Shown in pieces: positions 43,473 to 55,034 of a stretch of 64,000 nt of DNA. This stretch comes from Dasypus novemcinctus (lineage: Eukaryota > Chordata > Mammalia > Cingulata > Dasypodidae). The translations under genes were made by a program, and so were the position numbers. The first letter of the stretch is position 1. Every line of letters starts with the position of its first letter. A model generated the notes under the pieces. That model worked only from the letters and a program-made list of their open reading frames with translations, was not told the origin of the DNA and made no database searches. The DNA is taken from NCBI RefSeq assembly GCF_030445035.2, contig NC_080695.1, forward strand, positions 1,333,531 to 1,397,530. The letters run 5' to 3'.

Positions 43473-44936
43473 CCAGGAGGCCGAGAGAACTGTCCATCTC
43501 CCCCTGGCTCTCGGCCCTGGTGACGGTGGCATCTCGACCCCCCGGTGCCTGGCTTCCCTCCATCCTCATTGCCTCTGGGGCCCTGGGGGCTGGCGGATCT
43601 CGTTCGAGGAGATCCCGGCCAGCTTCCTGCCCTGGGGGTGACATGGGACCCCTGTGCGGGAGCCTCCACTGCCACTCGTGGCTCCCCCTTCCCCAGGGCC
43701 CATGGGGGTCCAGGGAGCAGGTGGAGCTGGGGGCCAGAGAGGTGGCAGGGGGAGAGGCAGGCAGGCGGGGCCTCACCCCGCGGTCCCCCGGTGCCTTTCA
43801 GGGTGTGTGCTGGAACTCGGCCCCCGCCAGGGCTCCCCCAGTCTCCACGGGCCCCTCTGGAGATGGACCCCACAAGGCCTTCCGGGGTGCAGCGTGGAGC
43901 CAGGCCATGCTGCTGAGCCAGCCTCTGCCCGCCCGCTGGCTGGGCGCCACCCGCAGCCAGAGCGCCTCGCCCGCCAGTCCCTGCAGCCCGGGCCACGTGG
44001 GACACCCAGGCACCCTCCTCCCGCCCGGGCCACGGCGAGGTGGCCGGAGGTGGCGGGCAGGACCCCTGGGTGGGACCTCGCTGCCCACCACACGGCGGCT
44101 GCACCCCTCCAGGCAGGTCCGCAGAGCCGCCAGCCCCTCCTGGGCCTGCGGGGGACACGGAGGGCACGGCCTCGTCACCCGGGGGCCCTAGCCCGGCCCC
44201 GCCGCCGCCGCCTCGCAGTCCAGCCCTCGCGCTGCCGTCGGGTGCAGCGGCCGCAGGGTCAGGGAGAAGCCCTGCCCGCTCCTCAACCTGCTCGGCGCTG
44301 CCGGGCCTTTCCACGCGGGTCCGGAAACTCGGGCCTGAGCCGTCCTGGGCGTCTCCACATCCTCGCGGCGCCCACTGGAGTGGCCCCCGACGCCCCCGGG
44401 CCCAGGGCCAGATGTGAACCAGTGCTCTGCAGGCGCAGGATTCCGCCTTTGCGTGAAGAGGGGGCGCACGGCGTCCCTGGGCATCTCGGCCCAGCGGTGC
44501 AGACGCAGCCGGGGTCCCACGGGGGCTGCAGGGACCTTGAGGTCTGGGATTTATTCGGACGCTGCGGGGAGCGCGGAGGCGTTTGTGCGGGAGGTGGCAT
44601 CAGGAAGGGACAGGATGGGCGTGGCAGGCGGACGCGCGGGGCACCCCCAGGCCTGTGGAGAGGCAGGGGCTGCAGCGGGGGCTGACCGGGCTCAGGCAGG
44701 CGCGGCGTGGGTGGGCAGCAGCCCCCAATCCAGCCATCGCGGGCTCCCGTCGGTGGAGAGGGAGGCCGCCCGTCTCCCCACAGTTCTGGGCTCACCTCAT
44801 AGGGCCTGGCGCCCCGAGGGCTCAGCCCCGTTGCTGCCCCCCAGCCCTCCAGATGTTCTGCTCCACGAGGCGTCCCCCCCCCTGCTTCCCCGCCATGCTG
44901 CCCCGCTCCCTCCTCCCACCTCCGGCAGCCCCGACC
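43473..44936. other. Intergenic, no gene seen
   Basis: GC-rich unique DNA. No repeat or exon recognised. Confidence 0.4.
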
Positions 44937-44937
44937 A

Positions 44938-45180
44938 CAGGGCCTTTGCTCTGGCCCTCCCTGGGGTTTCTCTGCCCCGGGTCTTTGTACAACCTGCCCA
45001 TCAGATCCAGACACGACAGCCACCTCCCCGAGAAGCCTTCCCTGCCCAACCACTCGTGCCCACCGCGTTGCTCTGCCTAGAGCACACGCTGCTCGCAGGG
45101 CTCTGCCTCCAGACCGCACGCTCTGTGACCATGGCAGGACCCCGACGCCCAGGCCGTGTCTCTCCACGTGAGTCAGTGAA
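44938..45180 (+). mobile_element. L2 3'-end fragment
   Basis: GGGCCTTTGCTCTGGCCC, then CCACCTCCCCGAGAAGCC and TTCCCTGCCCAACCAC, follow the order of the L2 3' consensus (cctttgcac, then a cacctcc / gaggccttccctgacca segment). It ends near a CTGCCTCCAGACCGC / GTGACCATGGCAGG segment. Confidence 0.55.
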
Positions 45181-45440
45181 CAGATGACCGCCAGGATCCA
45201 CAGCAGAGAAGCAGCTGTGTGGACACAGGATCCCACACACCCTGCGCCCGGCCTGTCTCCCTGAGCTGACCAGCTGTTTGGGAGTCTCGCCTAAGCAGGT
45301 GGTTAAAGTCGTGTTCAGGTCGGTTTTCTTGATGGAACAGGGCCGGCTCCAGCAGGAGACCGCGCACACATGGGCTCCGTGGGACAGGAACGGCTCTGCG
45401 CCCTAAGGCACGGGGATGGCCCCGTCCAGCTGAGAGAGGA
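45181..45440. other. Unassigned, AT-richer sequence
   Basis: Less GC-rich than its surroundings, and continuous with the L1 fragment downstream. No family assigned. Confidence 0.35.
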
Positions 45441-45838
45441 AGAGCTGGATCCCTACCTCACGCCGTACGCAAACATCGTCGCACGTGGATTGACGGTGTT
45501 GGCACAAAAACAAAAAATTCCAAGAGCCCGAAGACAGTGAAAGATACAATTTTTTTTTAAGATTTATTTTTTTATTTGTTTCTCTCCCCTTCCCCCTCCC
45601 CAGGTGTCTGCTCTCTGTGTCCATTTGCTGTGTGTTCTTCTGTGACCCCTTCTATCCTTATCAGCGGCCCCGGGAATCTGTGTTTCTTTTTGTTGCATCA
45701 TCTTGTGTCAGCTCTCCGTGAGTGTGGCGCCATTCCTGGGCAGGCTGCACTTTCTTTCGGCTGGGATTTTAATAAACCTGTGGCAGGGAATCTTTTCTAA
45801 CTGTGACACCAAGACCAGAAATCAAAAGGGAAAAGATG
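45441..45838 (+). mobile_element. L1 ORF2 fragment interrupted by a SINE
   Basis: GAGCTGGATCCCTACCTCAC and CCGTACGCAAACATCG, then (after the SINE) GGGAATCTTTTCTAACTGTG and ACACCAAGACCAG, correspond to neighbouring parts of L1 ORF2. The typical L1 AT bases are often replaced by G or C. The coding frame is broken. Confidence 0.65.
45551..45765 (-). mobile_element. DAS-type SINE, 5'-truncated
   Basis: Starts at a T run with AAGATTTATTTTTTTATTTG (the reverse complement of the A tail). It continues through CCATTTGCTGTGTGTTCTTC and TGGGCAGGCTGCACTTTCTT, and stops before the tRNA-like head. It is inserted into the L1 fragment 45441-45838. No clear target duplication. Confidence 0.85.
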
Positions 45839-47235
45839 GCGCAGCCCACGTGGCGGCTGCCGTGGAGGCGGGGGTGGCCGAGGGCGACACTGGGCCACGG
45901 GCGCCACGTGCTGGTGGCGTCATGACGGTCCTGAGCCAGAGGGCCGGGGGCTCAGGACGCGGCGGCTGTGTCCCGCCAGCGCAGGGGCAGGCAGGCGCTG
46001 AGCCGGAACTCCAGCCCATGCCCGTCTGCTGTGGGGTGTCCTCCGAGGCCGTGCCCGAGCCCCGGGCGTCGGCTCCTGGGGGTCCCGGGGAGGTGCCCGA
46101 GGGGAGCCAGGCCGGCAGTTTCCAGTCCTGGCGGTGACACTTCAGGCGGGAGAGCCCCTGGCAAGGCGCGTCTGGAGGGTCACAGCGGACCCAGAAGAGA
46201 CCCCGGAGAACGGGGACCTCGGTGGTGGACGGGCAGGAACAAAACGGGGTAGGACCCCGGGGGTCTCAACCCATCGCCACGGCGCCCGCCCCCCCGGGCC
46301 AGCAGCCCCTCAGCGAGCCCTGCCCCGTGCCGCTGTCCCGGGAGGTGGCCAGGCGGGCAGCGGCCGGGCCCCTGCCGCGGGGGCGGCCCTCGGAGGGGGG
46401 GCAGCGGCCGGGCCCCTGCCGCGGGGGTGGCCCTCGGAGGGGGCGCGGAGGCCAGGGCAGCTCCCAGCCCTGAAGCGCCCGGCGGAAAAGGCTGTACCGA
46501 GAGGCACTGCCGCCCTTCCAGGAACGCAAAACTGCAGGCGGCAAAGAGACCCGCGGTGGCCGGGCTGGGGCGGGAGTGGATGGGGGGACTCAGGGGCGCA
46601 AAGGAGCCCGCGGGAGCCGGCGCGACGGAGGCGCAGCCCCAAACCTCGGGACCGCGCGGCAGGCAGGGCGGGCTCCTCGCCACTGCTGCGCCGACGTGGC
46701 CCGTGGCCCGTGGCGAGCGAGCCCCACCTGTGCGGTTGTACTTCCAGGAGGAGCTCCGGGGGCAGCTGTCGGGGACACTCCGTGCTTCCCACGCATTTCT
46801 CCGCAAACCGACGCCGCTCTGAACATCCCAGCTTGGCGCGAGGCGCGTCACCCCCGCCTGGCTTTGGCCTGGACGGCCGCCCTCCACGACCCACCTGGCC
46901 AGGCGGGCCCCGGGGCGGGCCGGACGAGGGACACTGGGCAGGCCCGGCCGGAAGTGGGGTCCCGGGAGAGTCACGGCCCCCGGCCCTGCCCCGGGAACCC
47001 CCCTGAGGCAGCTCGGCGGCCCCTCCCGACCTGGGCTGCCGTTATATTTCAGATTCGGGCCACGTTTCTGGCGCACACGGTTTCCCGTCGCTCCATCTCT
47101 AAGCGTGTGACTTGGGGCAGTACTCACATTCCCAGCATCGTGCCACCGTCGCCGCTCTCTTCCCAGAACTCAGCCCAGAGACGGTTTCTAAGGACTTTTA
47201 AAGAGTGCATTATTTATTTATAACACAGTAATTCT
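45839..47235. other. Intergenic, no gene seen
   Basis: GC-rich. A 44-base tandem duplication (GCAGCGGCCGGGCCCCTGCC, starts 46357 and 46401) is the only repeat noted. No exon recognised. Confidence 0.45.
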
Positions 47236-48056
47236 TAAAAGTTCATTTTTAATCATAAAACAAGTGTAACATAAAATCGTTTTCACTCTTCTAAGTGGAC
47301 GATCCTTTGACACCGAGTACAGTGACAATACCGTGTCACTTTCGCCACTCTTTCCAGACTGCTTCCGTCACCCCAAACTGAACTCGCTTAGGGTGCCTCC
47401 CCTTCCCCAACTCCCGCCCCCGGAACCGCGCTTCAGCTTCTGCCTCCAGGAACTTGCCGGAGCTGAGCATTTCACGTAAGACAAATCGGGCACGGCCTGT
47501 CCCTCTGCGCCCGGCCTGCCTCGCACACCTGACGTCTTTAGGCGCACGCTGCGGTGGCGGGGGCCAGCGCGCCCTCCGGCCGAGCGACGCCCCTGGGCGG
47601 CTGCGTGGTCTCCTCTCTCCCCGCTGGCTGCTCACGCTCTCCCCCTTCGGCGACCGCGCCTAACGCGGCGTGCGGGTGCTCGTCTGCCCTCTCGGGGCGC
47701 AGCGTGTACGTGGGAGCGGACGGGCCGCTGCGTGATAACTGCACGGCTCCCTCCCGAGGCGCCGCCCTAGCGCCCACCGCGGCCCTCCAGCGCTCTGCTT
47801 CTCTGCGTCCTGCGCCCGCGCCGCGCTCCTGGTGGGCGTCGGGATCCTGTTTTCATCTGCTCCTGATATGGAACAGCTTTGCATGTTCTCATCGCCCATT
47901 TGAATATCTTCTCTGGAGAAATAGCTATTAAAATCCTTGGCCCAATTTTTAATTGGGTTTCTTATCTTTCTGTGGTTGAGGTGTAGGCGTTCTTTATATA
48001 TTAAACCCTTAACAGACGCGAGGTTTCCAAATATTTTCTTCACTCCGAAGGCTCTT

Positions 48057-48453
48057 TTCACTTTCTTTTTTTTTAAAGATTTATTTATTCCCTCCTCTCC
48101 GCCCCCCACCCGCCTGTTGTCTGCTGTCTGTTCTTCCGTGTCCGCTTGCGTTCCCATCAGGCGGCACCGGGAATCTTTATCTCTTCCGTTGCGTCATCTT
48201 GCTGTGTCAGCTCTCCCTGTGTGCGACGCCATTCCTGGGCAGGCTGCACTTTCTTTCACGCTGGACGGCTCTCCTTACAGGGCTCCCCTACGCGGGGGAC
48301 ACCCCTGCGTGGCATGGTACTCCCTGCGCGCATCAGCACTGCGCGTGGGCCAGCTCTACACGGGTCAGGAGGCCCGGGGCTTGAACCGTGGACCTCCCAT
48401 GTGGCAGGCGGACGGCCTAACCACTGGGCCAAGTCCACTTCCTTCACTTTCTT
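48057..48453 (-). mobile_element. DAS-type SINE, full length, with target-site duplication
   Basis: The minus-strand element starts at 48442 with GAAGTGGACTTGGCCCAGTG, then GGTTCAAGCCCCGGGCC. It has the long DAS body (GTGCAGCCTGCCCAGGAATG, GAGAGCTGACACAGCAAGAT) and ends in an A run (48068-48074). An exact 11-base duplication, TTCACTTTCTT, flanks it at 48057-48067 and 48443-48453. It is inserted in the L1. Confidence 0.93.
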
Positions 48454-48516
48454 GATAATGTCCTTTGATGCACAAAAATAAGTTTTAATTTTGATGAAGT
48501 CCATTTTATCTATTTT

Positions 48517-48616
48517 GCTTGTTTGTTTTTTGTTTAGTTTCTAGGATGTACCAGGGTTTAAACCCAGGTCCTTGGACGTGGCAAGCAGGCACTCAACCAC
48601 TGAGTTACGGCCATGA
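48517..48616 (-). mobile_element. Short tRNA-derived SINE
   Basis: The minus strand reads GTAACTCAGTGGTTGAGTGC, then GCCACGTCCAAGGACC and GGGTTTAAACCCTGGTAC, then an A-rich tail. TATTTT occurs at both ends (48511-48516, 48617-48622). This is the second insertion into the same L1, separate from the full-length SINE upstream. Confidence 0.8.
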
Positions 48617-48672
48617 TATTTTCTTTTGTTGCTGGTGCTTTGGTGTAAAATCTAAAACTCCATTGCAGTCAC

Positions 48673-49020
48673 TCCCTCACCGCCTTTTTCTGAACTTCAT
48701 TGCTTTTTTTGTAGCGTACGTTTTGGTTCCCTTCCTCTTTCCTCTCCTATTTTTTCGTTGTTTTCTTAGTGGTTACCTTTGTAATTACAATGAACACCTT
48801 AAGCGAGTGGCCTGGTTTGCCTAGTACCAACCCGGTCCAGCAGCACTCAGACCCTCTGTGCATCGCCATCCCTCCCTGCACATCGTTTTTTCCCAGATTA
48901 CATCTTTATCTGTTGCCTGCCCATTACACAGATTTGAAATGCGCTATTCCGTTTGCCTCGGTCATAGGGGGGTGCGTGTTTTTAGTTTATTGTAGTAGCA
49001 CATCTGTGACAAAATCTCCC
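48673..49020. mobile_element. L1-like fragment, unplaced
   Basis: AT-richer sequence with TTAGTGGTTACCTTTGTAAT, TACAATGAACACCTTAAG and CAGATTACATCTTTATCTG. This resembles another segment of old L1 elements, not contiguous with the ORF2 part before it. Orientation not settled. Confidence 0.45.
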
Positions 49021-50379
49021 ACTTGAGCCACTTGCATGACTGCGATCCAGGGGGTCTATCATGCCCACTCTGACCAGAACTTCCCATCTCCCAGAAAGAA
49101 CCCGCCGCGCCGCACAGCCCCTCACCTAGCCCCCTCGCCTAGCCCCGCCCCAGCCTGCTTCCAACCCTAGGAACTTCCTTCCCAAGCACTTCCGGGAAGT
49201 GGAACGGTCAGCGCTCATGCCCCCGCCCGCCTCCCCCCAGCGCTCTCCGGGCTCCTCAGGGCGCAGCGTCGGCCTAATTCCCTTCCCCGGCCGAGCACTG
49301 TCGCCCAGCGCCATCGGCCCTGGGGCTGTCTGTCCACCTGCTGCCGGCGCTGGGCCGCCTCCGACTTTGGCTGCCGAGCATGAGGCCGCGGGGCCCGGGC
49401 GTGAGCCTCCCCCGGAGACCTGCTCCCTGCGCCCGCGCTCTCAGGCGCTGCTGGCCCCCCGGGAGCCCCTCCCGGCCTTCCCGCCTCCCCGGGGAGAGCG
49501 CAGCCGGAACCAAGGACGCGGGCGCTGCCGCCGAGGCCCCTGCTCCCCACCTCCCCACCTCGCGCTCCCCCCTCCTCGCGCTCCCTCCCCCACCTTGCCA
49601 CTCCCTCCCCCACCTCACAGTCCCGCCACCTCATCGTCTCCCCACCTCGCGCTCCCCCAGCTTCGCCTCCGTGGCGTCTGTTGCCCTCAGCACCGCACGC
49701 CCACCCCTGGCCTGAGCTTTCTGCCGGCCGCTCCTCCGGCCACCCCAAGCCTGCCGTGTCTCCCCATCTCTCAGGGTCCCCGTCTTCCTCTCCTGCCCCA
49801 TCCCCCAGTGCCCAGCCCTGAGCGCTCCCCCACTGAGACCCTCACCCTTGCTCCCGGCCCCTCCCCGCCGCTCCTTGGGCCTCCAGCTCGGTCTTCCAGG
49901 GGGCTGGGGACCCTCAGGGACAGGGCGGGGCTGGGGGACCTTTGGGGAGAAAGAGGGGGCCTGGGGGGCCCTCGGGGGGAGGGCGGGGCTGGGGGCCCTC
50001 GGGAAGAAGGAAGGGCCTTGTGGAGTTGGGGCCCAGCGCTGCGGGGCAGGGGCTAGCCCACGTCCCCCGTGCCAGGCTCTGCTGCCCCCGCCGCGCCCCT
50101 GCCCTGAGACAGGCTGGGCGCCGGGTGTCGGCTCGCGACGCAGTTTCCAGCCTCCAGTCCCTGCAGTCCCCGAGACTGCCCTGCGGGCTCTCCCTCAGGC
50201 CCACAGGGGCCGCGAGCACTCCACGCCCGCGGAGACCCCGCCCCTGGCCCCGGGAGGCCCCGCCCCACGCCCGCGGAGGCTCCCACGGCGCCCCAGAACC
50301 CTGGAAGAAGAGGAGGGCATCGGCCCCTGGGGCCCAGGGCAGGCCCCGTGCTGGGTGAGCAGAACGGGCTTTCGTCTGA

Positions 50380-50525
50380 TGGGTTCGAGGCCCAGCTCTG
50401 CTCTGCTGTGTGACTGTGGCTGACAGAGTCCCCTCTCTGAGCTTCCGTTTCCACCTGTGAATCACGGAGCCCATCAGTACCCCCCGGGGCTGCCGTGAGG
50501 ACGGAGCGCGAGGGCCGCTGTGATG
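50380..50525 (+). repeat. MIR element
   Basis: TTCGAGGCCCAGCTCTGCTC, then CTGTGTGACTGTGGCTGACA, CTCTCTGAGCTTCCGTTTCC and CTGCCGTGAGGACGGAGCG follow the MIR consensus from the tRNA-like head through the core. Confidence 0.7.
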
Positions 50526-50874
50526 AGGGAAAATCAGGGGAAGCAGCGTCTGCCGGGGCCGTGTGCCCGCACTGCCTCGGCAACCGCCGCCCCGGGCCCC
50601 GCGCGGCCGCAGCAGGACAAGGGCCTCCAGCACGCAGGACAGACCCCTCCTCTCCGCTCCCCTGCAGGCTGACAGGGTCGGGCGGGTGCCCCTCGCCCAG
50701 CGCCGTGAGCGCGGAGCGGCCCCAGCACAGCACCTGCAGCAGGCGACGCCCGTGCTGGAGGGACCGCTCCCGCCAAGCTGTCCGGCCCCCGGGGTCTCGG
50801 TCCTGGGGCGCTCGCTCCGCAGAACGTGGTGGCAAGTACCCCAGACTCCAGAGCTGGCCCTGCTGCTCTCTGGT

Positions 50875-50950
50875 CCTGGCCTGGCACCTCACTCAGTCCC
50901 CCTGCCTCGGTTTCTCCATCTGGAAACGGCACCTGCCTCGGAGGAAACCA
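50875..50950 (+). repeat. MIR fragment
   Basis: CTCACTCAGTCCCCCTGCCT, then CGGTTTCTCCATCTGGAAAC and CACCTGCCTCGGAGG match the MIR core. Confidence 0.55.
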
Positions 50951-52756
50951 TGGGCTCTGGGCTCCTTCTTGGAGCTTTAGGGTTCCGGAGCATGCTTTCC
51001 AGAAAGTTCCATCAAATTCCCAGCTCTGGCAGAGCCCGGAGGCAGAGGGCGGGCAGCGGCCAGGCCCCGAGCACCTCGCGGTGCTCCGTGAAGCCGCCTT
51101 CCCAGCTTCCGGGGAGCCTTTTCCAAGCACTCCTCCAGCCCTGCGTGTGCGTGCCCACGTGCCTGTGTGCGTCTGCGTGTGCGCGTGTGACCCCCGCCCG
51201 TCCCTGGGCCACAGAGCGTGGAGGGACGCCCCGCGGTCTCCGAGACCTTGGCGAGCGGACGGCCACATCCGCGGAAAGCGCCCGAAGGTGCCCGGCCAAG
51301 ACGCACCCACAGCAGAAGCTGCCCGCCGGGGCCAGGGCGGCCGTGTGCGGCGCCGGGAGCAGCGCGCCCCCCGCGGCTCGGTGCCAGCCCTTCCCTGGGC
51401 TAAGGCTCCCTGGGGCCCCGGGCCAGAGCCACGACTGCCAGAGAAAGCCCACCAGGGACGTGAGCCGCGCGAGTGGCCGGCCCCGGGGGAGGGGGCCGCC
51501 GTCACGCAGAGCCCGGCCCTCCCGGGGCCCCCGGCGGCAGCCACAGCCCCGGGGAGACGGGCTTCCCGGCCCGTCCTGTGGCCTCCGTCTTTGGCTCCCA
51601 TCTAATTTCAGGCCACCCCGGGCTCCCCGCAGGATGCTGGGCCTTCCCCGAGACGGGGAGTGGGCCGGATAGAGCCCCCCGATCGCACGGGTGCAGGGGA
51701 CGAGCCCGCAGGGAGCGGGAAGACCGCGCGCTGGGGCCTGGCGGCGCTGGCGGAGCGCGACCCGATCTAGACCGTGGCGGGGGAGGACTCCCTCCCGTAA
51801 CCCCGGGCACCGCCGCGAGCGGCCCGGACTCGGCCGCCGGGCACTGCTGCCGCCCGCGCGGGCTCCCTGGCCGCTGGAAAGCGTGTCCTCTGCTGTCCCC
51901 AGGGCAGGGGCAGGGACCCTCGGATGGAGCACCAGGTCTGAGCCCCTCGAAGCCGAGGCCGGGACGACATGGCAAATGTGGGCGGCGGTGCCCCCAGCCG
52001 AGGGGGCCCTAGGGCGGGCGAGGGGCTGGGGCCAGAGGGGCGGGTGGGACGCCCCTGGGGGAAAAGGCACCCTGGACTCAGGGGGACCCGGGGGCACGGG
52101 GCCAGGGGGCACGCTCCTGGGGCGGGGGTACCCAGAGACGGAGAGAGGGCGGGGGCGTCCCACTGGCCTGGCGGGCGGGACCGCGGTGAACCTCCACCCT
52201 CACGGGGCGGGCGCCGGGCCAGGGTGGGGACAGGTCCGCGGGCAGGAGTCGAAGCCCAGGACCTCCCGGGAGGGGCGGCGGAGGGGCGCGGGGCTGGCGT
52301 GCCGACGCAGAGGGCGCTGGGCAGGCCGCGGGAGCCTCCCGGCCGTCGCCCCCTCAGGACCCCACCTCTCCTGCCAGCCCCGCCCCAAGCGCCCCCCTGG
52401 ACACCCGGAGCGCACGAGGCGGAGGGCACTGGGTGGGCCGCTGGGGGCCTGGGTGCAGGGGGCAGGTCCGCCCCTGCGGCTGAGCCCCCGTGGACACGGC
52501 GGCAGGACTGGGCTGCGGCCTCGTCACTGTAGCAGGGACCCCCGCCCACAGAGCCACCAGCCAGGGTCACCTGTCATGACGAAAGCCCCGTGTCCTGGGC
52601 CCAGGAGTGGGTGAGTGGGGTCAGGGCAGCCCGGGCAGGGGGAGCAGCAGAGGGAGGGGAGCTGGTGACAGGGGCAGAGGACCTGGGGGGAGCTGCTGCT
52701 GTCCTGGGAGGGGCCTTGTGACATCCACACACACCTGGAGGCTGGACTCCCAGGAG

Positions 52757-54236
52757 CACAGGCCAGCGGGGACAGGGGCAGGGGGCACAGGCCAGCGGGG
52801 ACAGGGGCAGGGGGCACAGGCCAGCGGGGATGGGGCAGGGGGCACAGGCCAGCGGGGACGGGGGCAGGGGGCACAGGCCAGCGGGGATGGGGCAGGGGCA
52901 CAGGCCAGCAGGGACAGGGACAGGGACACAGGCCAGGGGGGACGGGGGCAGGGGGCACAGGCCAGCGGGGATGGGGCAGGGGCACAGGCCAGGGGGGACG
53001 GGGGCAGGGGGCACAGGCCAGCGGGGACAGGGACAGGGACACAGGCCAGGGGGGACGGGGGCAGGGGGCACAGGCCAGCGGGGATGGGGCAGGGGCGCAG
53101 GCCAGCAGGGACAGGGACAGGGACACAGGCCAGGGGGGACGGGGGCAGGGGGCACAGGCCAGCGGGGATGGGGCAGGGGCACAGGCCAGGGGGGACGGGG
53201 ACAGGGGACACAGGCCAGCGGGGATGGGGCAGGGGCACAGGCCAGGGGGGACGGGGGCAGGGGGCACAGGCCAGCAGGGACAGGGGACACAGGCCAGGGG
53301 GACGGGGGCAGGGGGCACAGGCCAGCAGGGACAGGGGACACAGGCCAGCAGGGACAGGACACAGGCCAGGGGGGATGGGGGCAGGGGGCACAGGCCAGCG
53401 GGGATGGGGCAGGGGGCACAGGCCAGCAGGGACAGGGGACACAGGCCAGGGGGATGGGGGCAGGGGGCACAGGCCAGCGGGGATGGGGCAGGGGGCACAG
53501 GCCAGCAGGGACAGGGGACACAGGCCAGGGGGATGGGGGCAGGGGGCACAGGCCAGCAGGGACAGGGGACACAGGCCAGGGGGATGGGGGCAGGGGGCAT
53601 AGGCCAGCAGGGACAGGGGACACAGGCCAGGGGGACGGGGGCAGGGGGCACAGGACAGCAGGGACAGGGGACACAGGCCAGGGGGGATGGGGCAGGAGGC
53701 ACAGGACAGCAGGGACGGGGGACACAGGCCAGGGTGGATGGGGGCAGGGGGCACAGGACAGCGGGCTGGGAGCAGGGGGCACAGGCCAGTGGGGACAGGG
53801 ACAGAGGGCACAGGACAGTGGGGAAGGGGGCAGGGGGCACAGGCCAGCGGGAACGGGGGCAGGGGGTGCAGGCCAGAGGGGACAGGGGCAGGGGGCGCAG
53901 GACAGCGGGGACGGGGGCAGGGGGCGCAGGCCAGTGGGGACGGGGCAGGGGGCGCAGGACAGCGGGGACGGGGGCAGGGGGCGCAGGTCAGCGGGGACGG
54001 GGGCAGGGGGCGCAGGCCAGCGGGGATGGGGCAGGGGGCGCAGGTCAGCGGGGACGGGGGCAGGGGGCGAAGGTCAGCGGGGACGGGGGCAGGGGGCGCA
54101 GGCCAGCGGGGATGGGGCAGGGGGCGCAGGAAAGCGGGGACGGGGGCAGGGGGCGCAGGTCAGCGGGGACGGGGGCAGGGGGCGCAGGTCAGCGGGGACG
54201 GGGGCAGGGGGCGCAGGACAGCGGGGACGGGGTGGG
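52757..54236. repeat. 29-base minisatellite, about fifty units
   Basis: Units of about 29 bases (28-31) built from GGCCAGCGGGGACAGGGGCA plus GGGGGCACA. The proximal two-thirds (to about 53830) carry CACAGG with many AGCAGGGACAGGG variants. The distal third carries CGCAGG and more uniform GCGGGGACGGGGGCAGGG units. Six frames stay open for hundreds of codons, an artefact. The + strand has high G-quadruplex potential. Confidence 0.93.
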
Positions 54237-55030
54237 CACACAAGCAAGGGCCAGCACTCACCAGATGCCCCCACACACACACCCCCCAGAAGCCCAGGCT
54301 GCACCCCAGGCTCCCCACAGCCTCCTGTGGCCGACGCACCCCACGGCCCCCAGCCAGCCCCCCCACAGCCCCGAGGCTGCCCGGGGCAAGGAGGCCCTGT
54401 ACGCCTTGGCGTGTGTCCCTCCTCCAGAAGTCCCCCCCTCTGGCCAGCCCAGAGGCCCACTCACGGTCCCCAATGGGCAGCTGACCCCACGCCAGGCCCG
54501 GCGCCCCCTCGCTGGGTCCTCGGGGGCCACCCAGGCCACCAGCTGCCCCTCCTCGGCTGCCGGGCCAAGCCTGGCTCCAGCCCAAGCAGCCGCGCCCGCC
54601 GCGGGCCCCTTGCCCCCTCCTCCCTGCGCCAGCTGGTGTTGTGCGCCTCAGGCCCAGCAAGCTCCTGGGGCACAGGGGAGCGCCCCCCTCTCAGACCCCC
54701 TCCCCTGCCCTGGCACGGCCCCCTCCACGCTGCCCCGCCCCCGCCCGCCAAGGCCGCCCTTCGCCCTTCGGCTCTCCTGGTTACCAGCTCGGCCGGCAGC
54801 CACGCCCCCTCCCTGCGCCCTCCCTGCCCGGGCAGGGTGAGGACTTCGTTCCCGTCAACGGGAAACGCTCCTCGGCTGCAGGGGTGCCAGCAGCTCCAGG
54901 CGCCCCCAGGCCCACAGCTGCGGCCTGGGCTGCCTGCCCGGCAGGGGGAGGCCAGGGCTCCGGGGGGGTGAGCTGCAGGCCGTGAGCGGCGGGGCCTTGC
55001 GGGAGCCCACCCCCCACTCGTCACTCACCC
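54237..55030. other. Intergenic, no gene seen
   Basis: GC-rich spacer between two arrays. It contains a (CA) patch at 54271-54284. No exon recognised. Confidence 0.4.
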
Positions 55031-55034
55031 AAGT

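Larger units (their letters stand above)
47236..48672 (-). mobile_element. L1 3' portion (ORF2 C-terminus and 3' UTR), GC-shifted
   Basis: Minus-strand L1. At 47870-48060 the minus strand encodes NPIKNWAKDFNSYFSREDIQ, an ORF2 C-terminal motif. Fragments on both sides of the nested SINEs (FIKIKTYFCASKD) continue the same ORF2. The part at 47265-47390 is the 3' UTR. The intermediate 47390-47860 follows the L1 order (for example GTGTACGTGGGAGCGGACGG where L1 has a TATAC..AGGAGTGGAA stretch), but most A/T positions have become G/C. Two SINEs interrupt it. Broken and inactive. Confidence 0.75.
49021..52750. other. Intergenic with MIR fragments, no gene seen
   Basis: GC-rich. A short CTCCCCCACCT-type repeat occurs at 49550-49665. 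The only convincing old repeats are the MIR fragments listed separately. No exon recognised. Confidence 0.4.

Noticed and set aside
52830-54971. Open frames of 400-700 codons on both strands
   Set aside because: These are translations of the 29-base array, open in many frames at once. That is what a stop-free repeat gives, not a gene.
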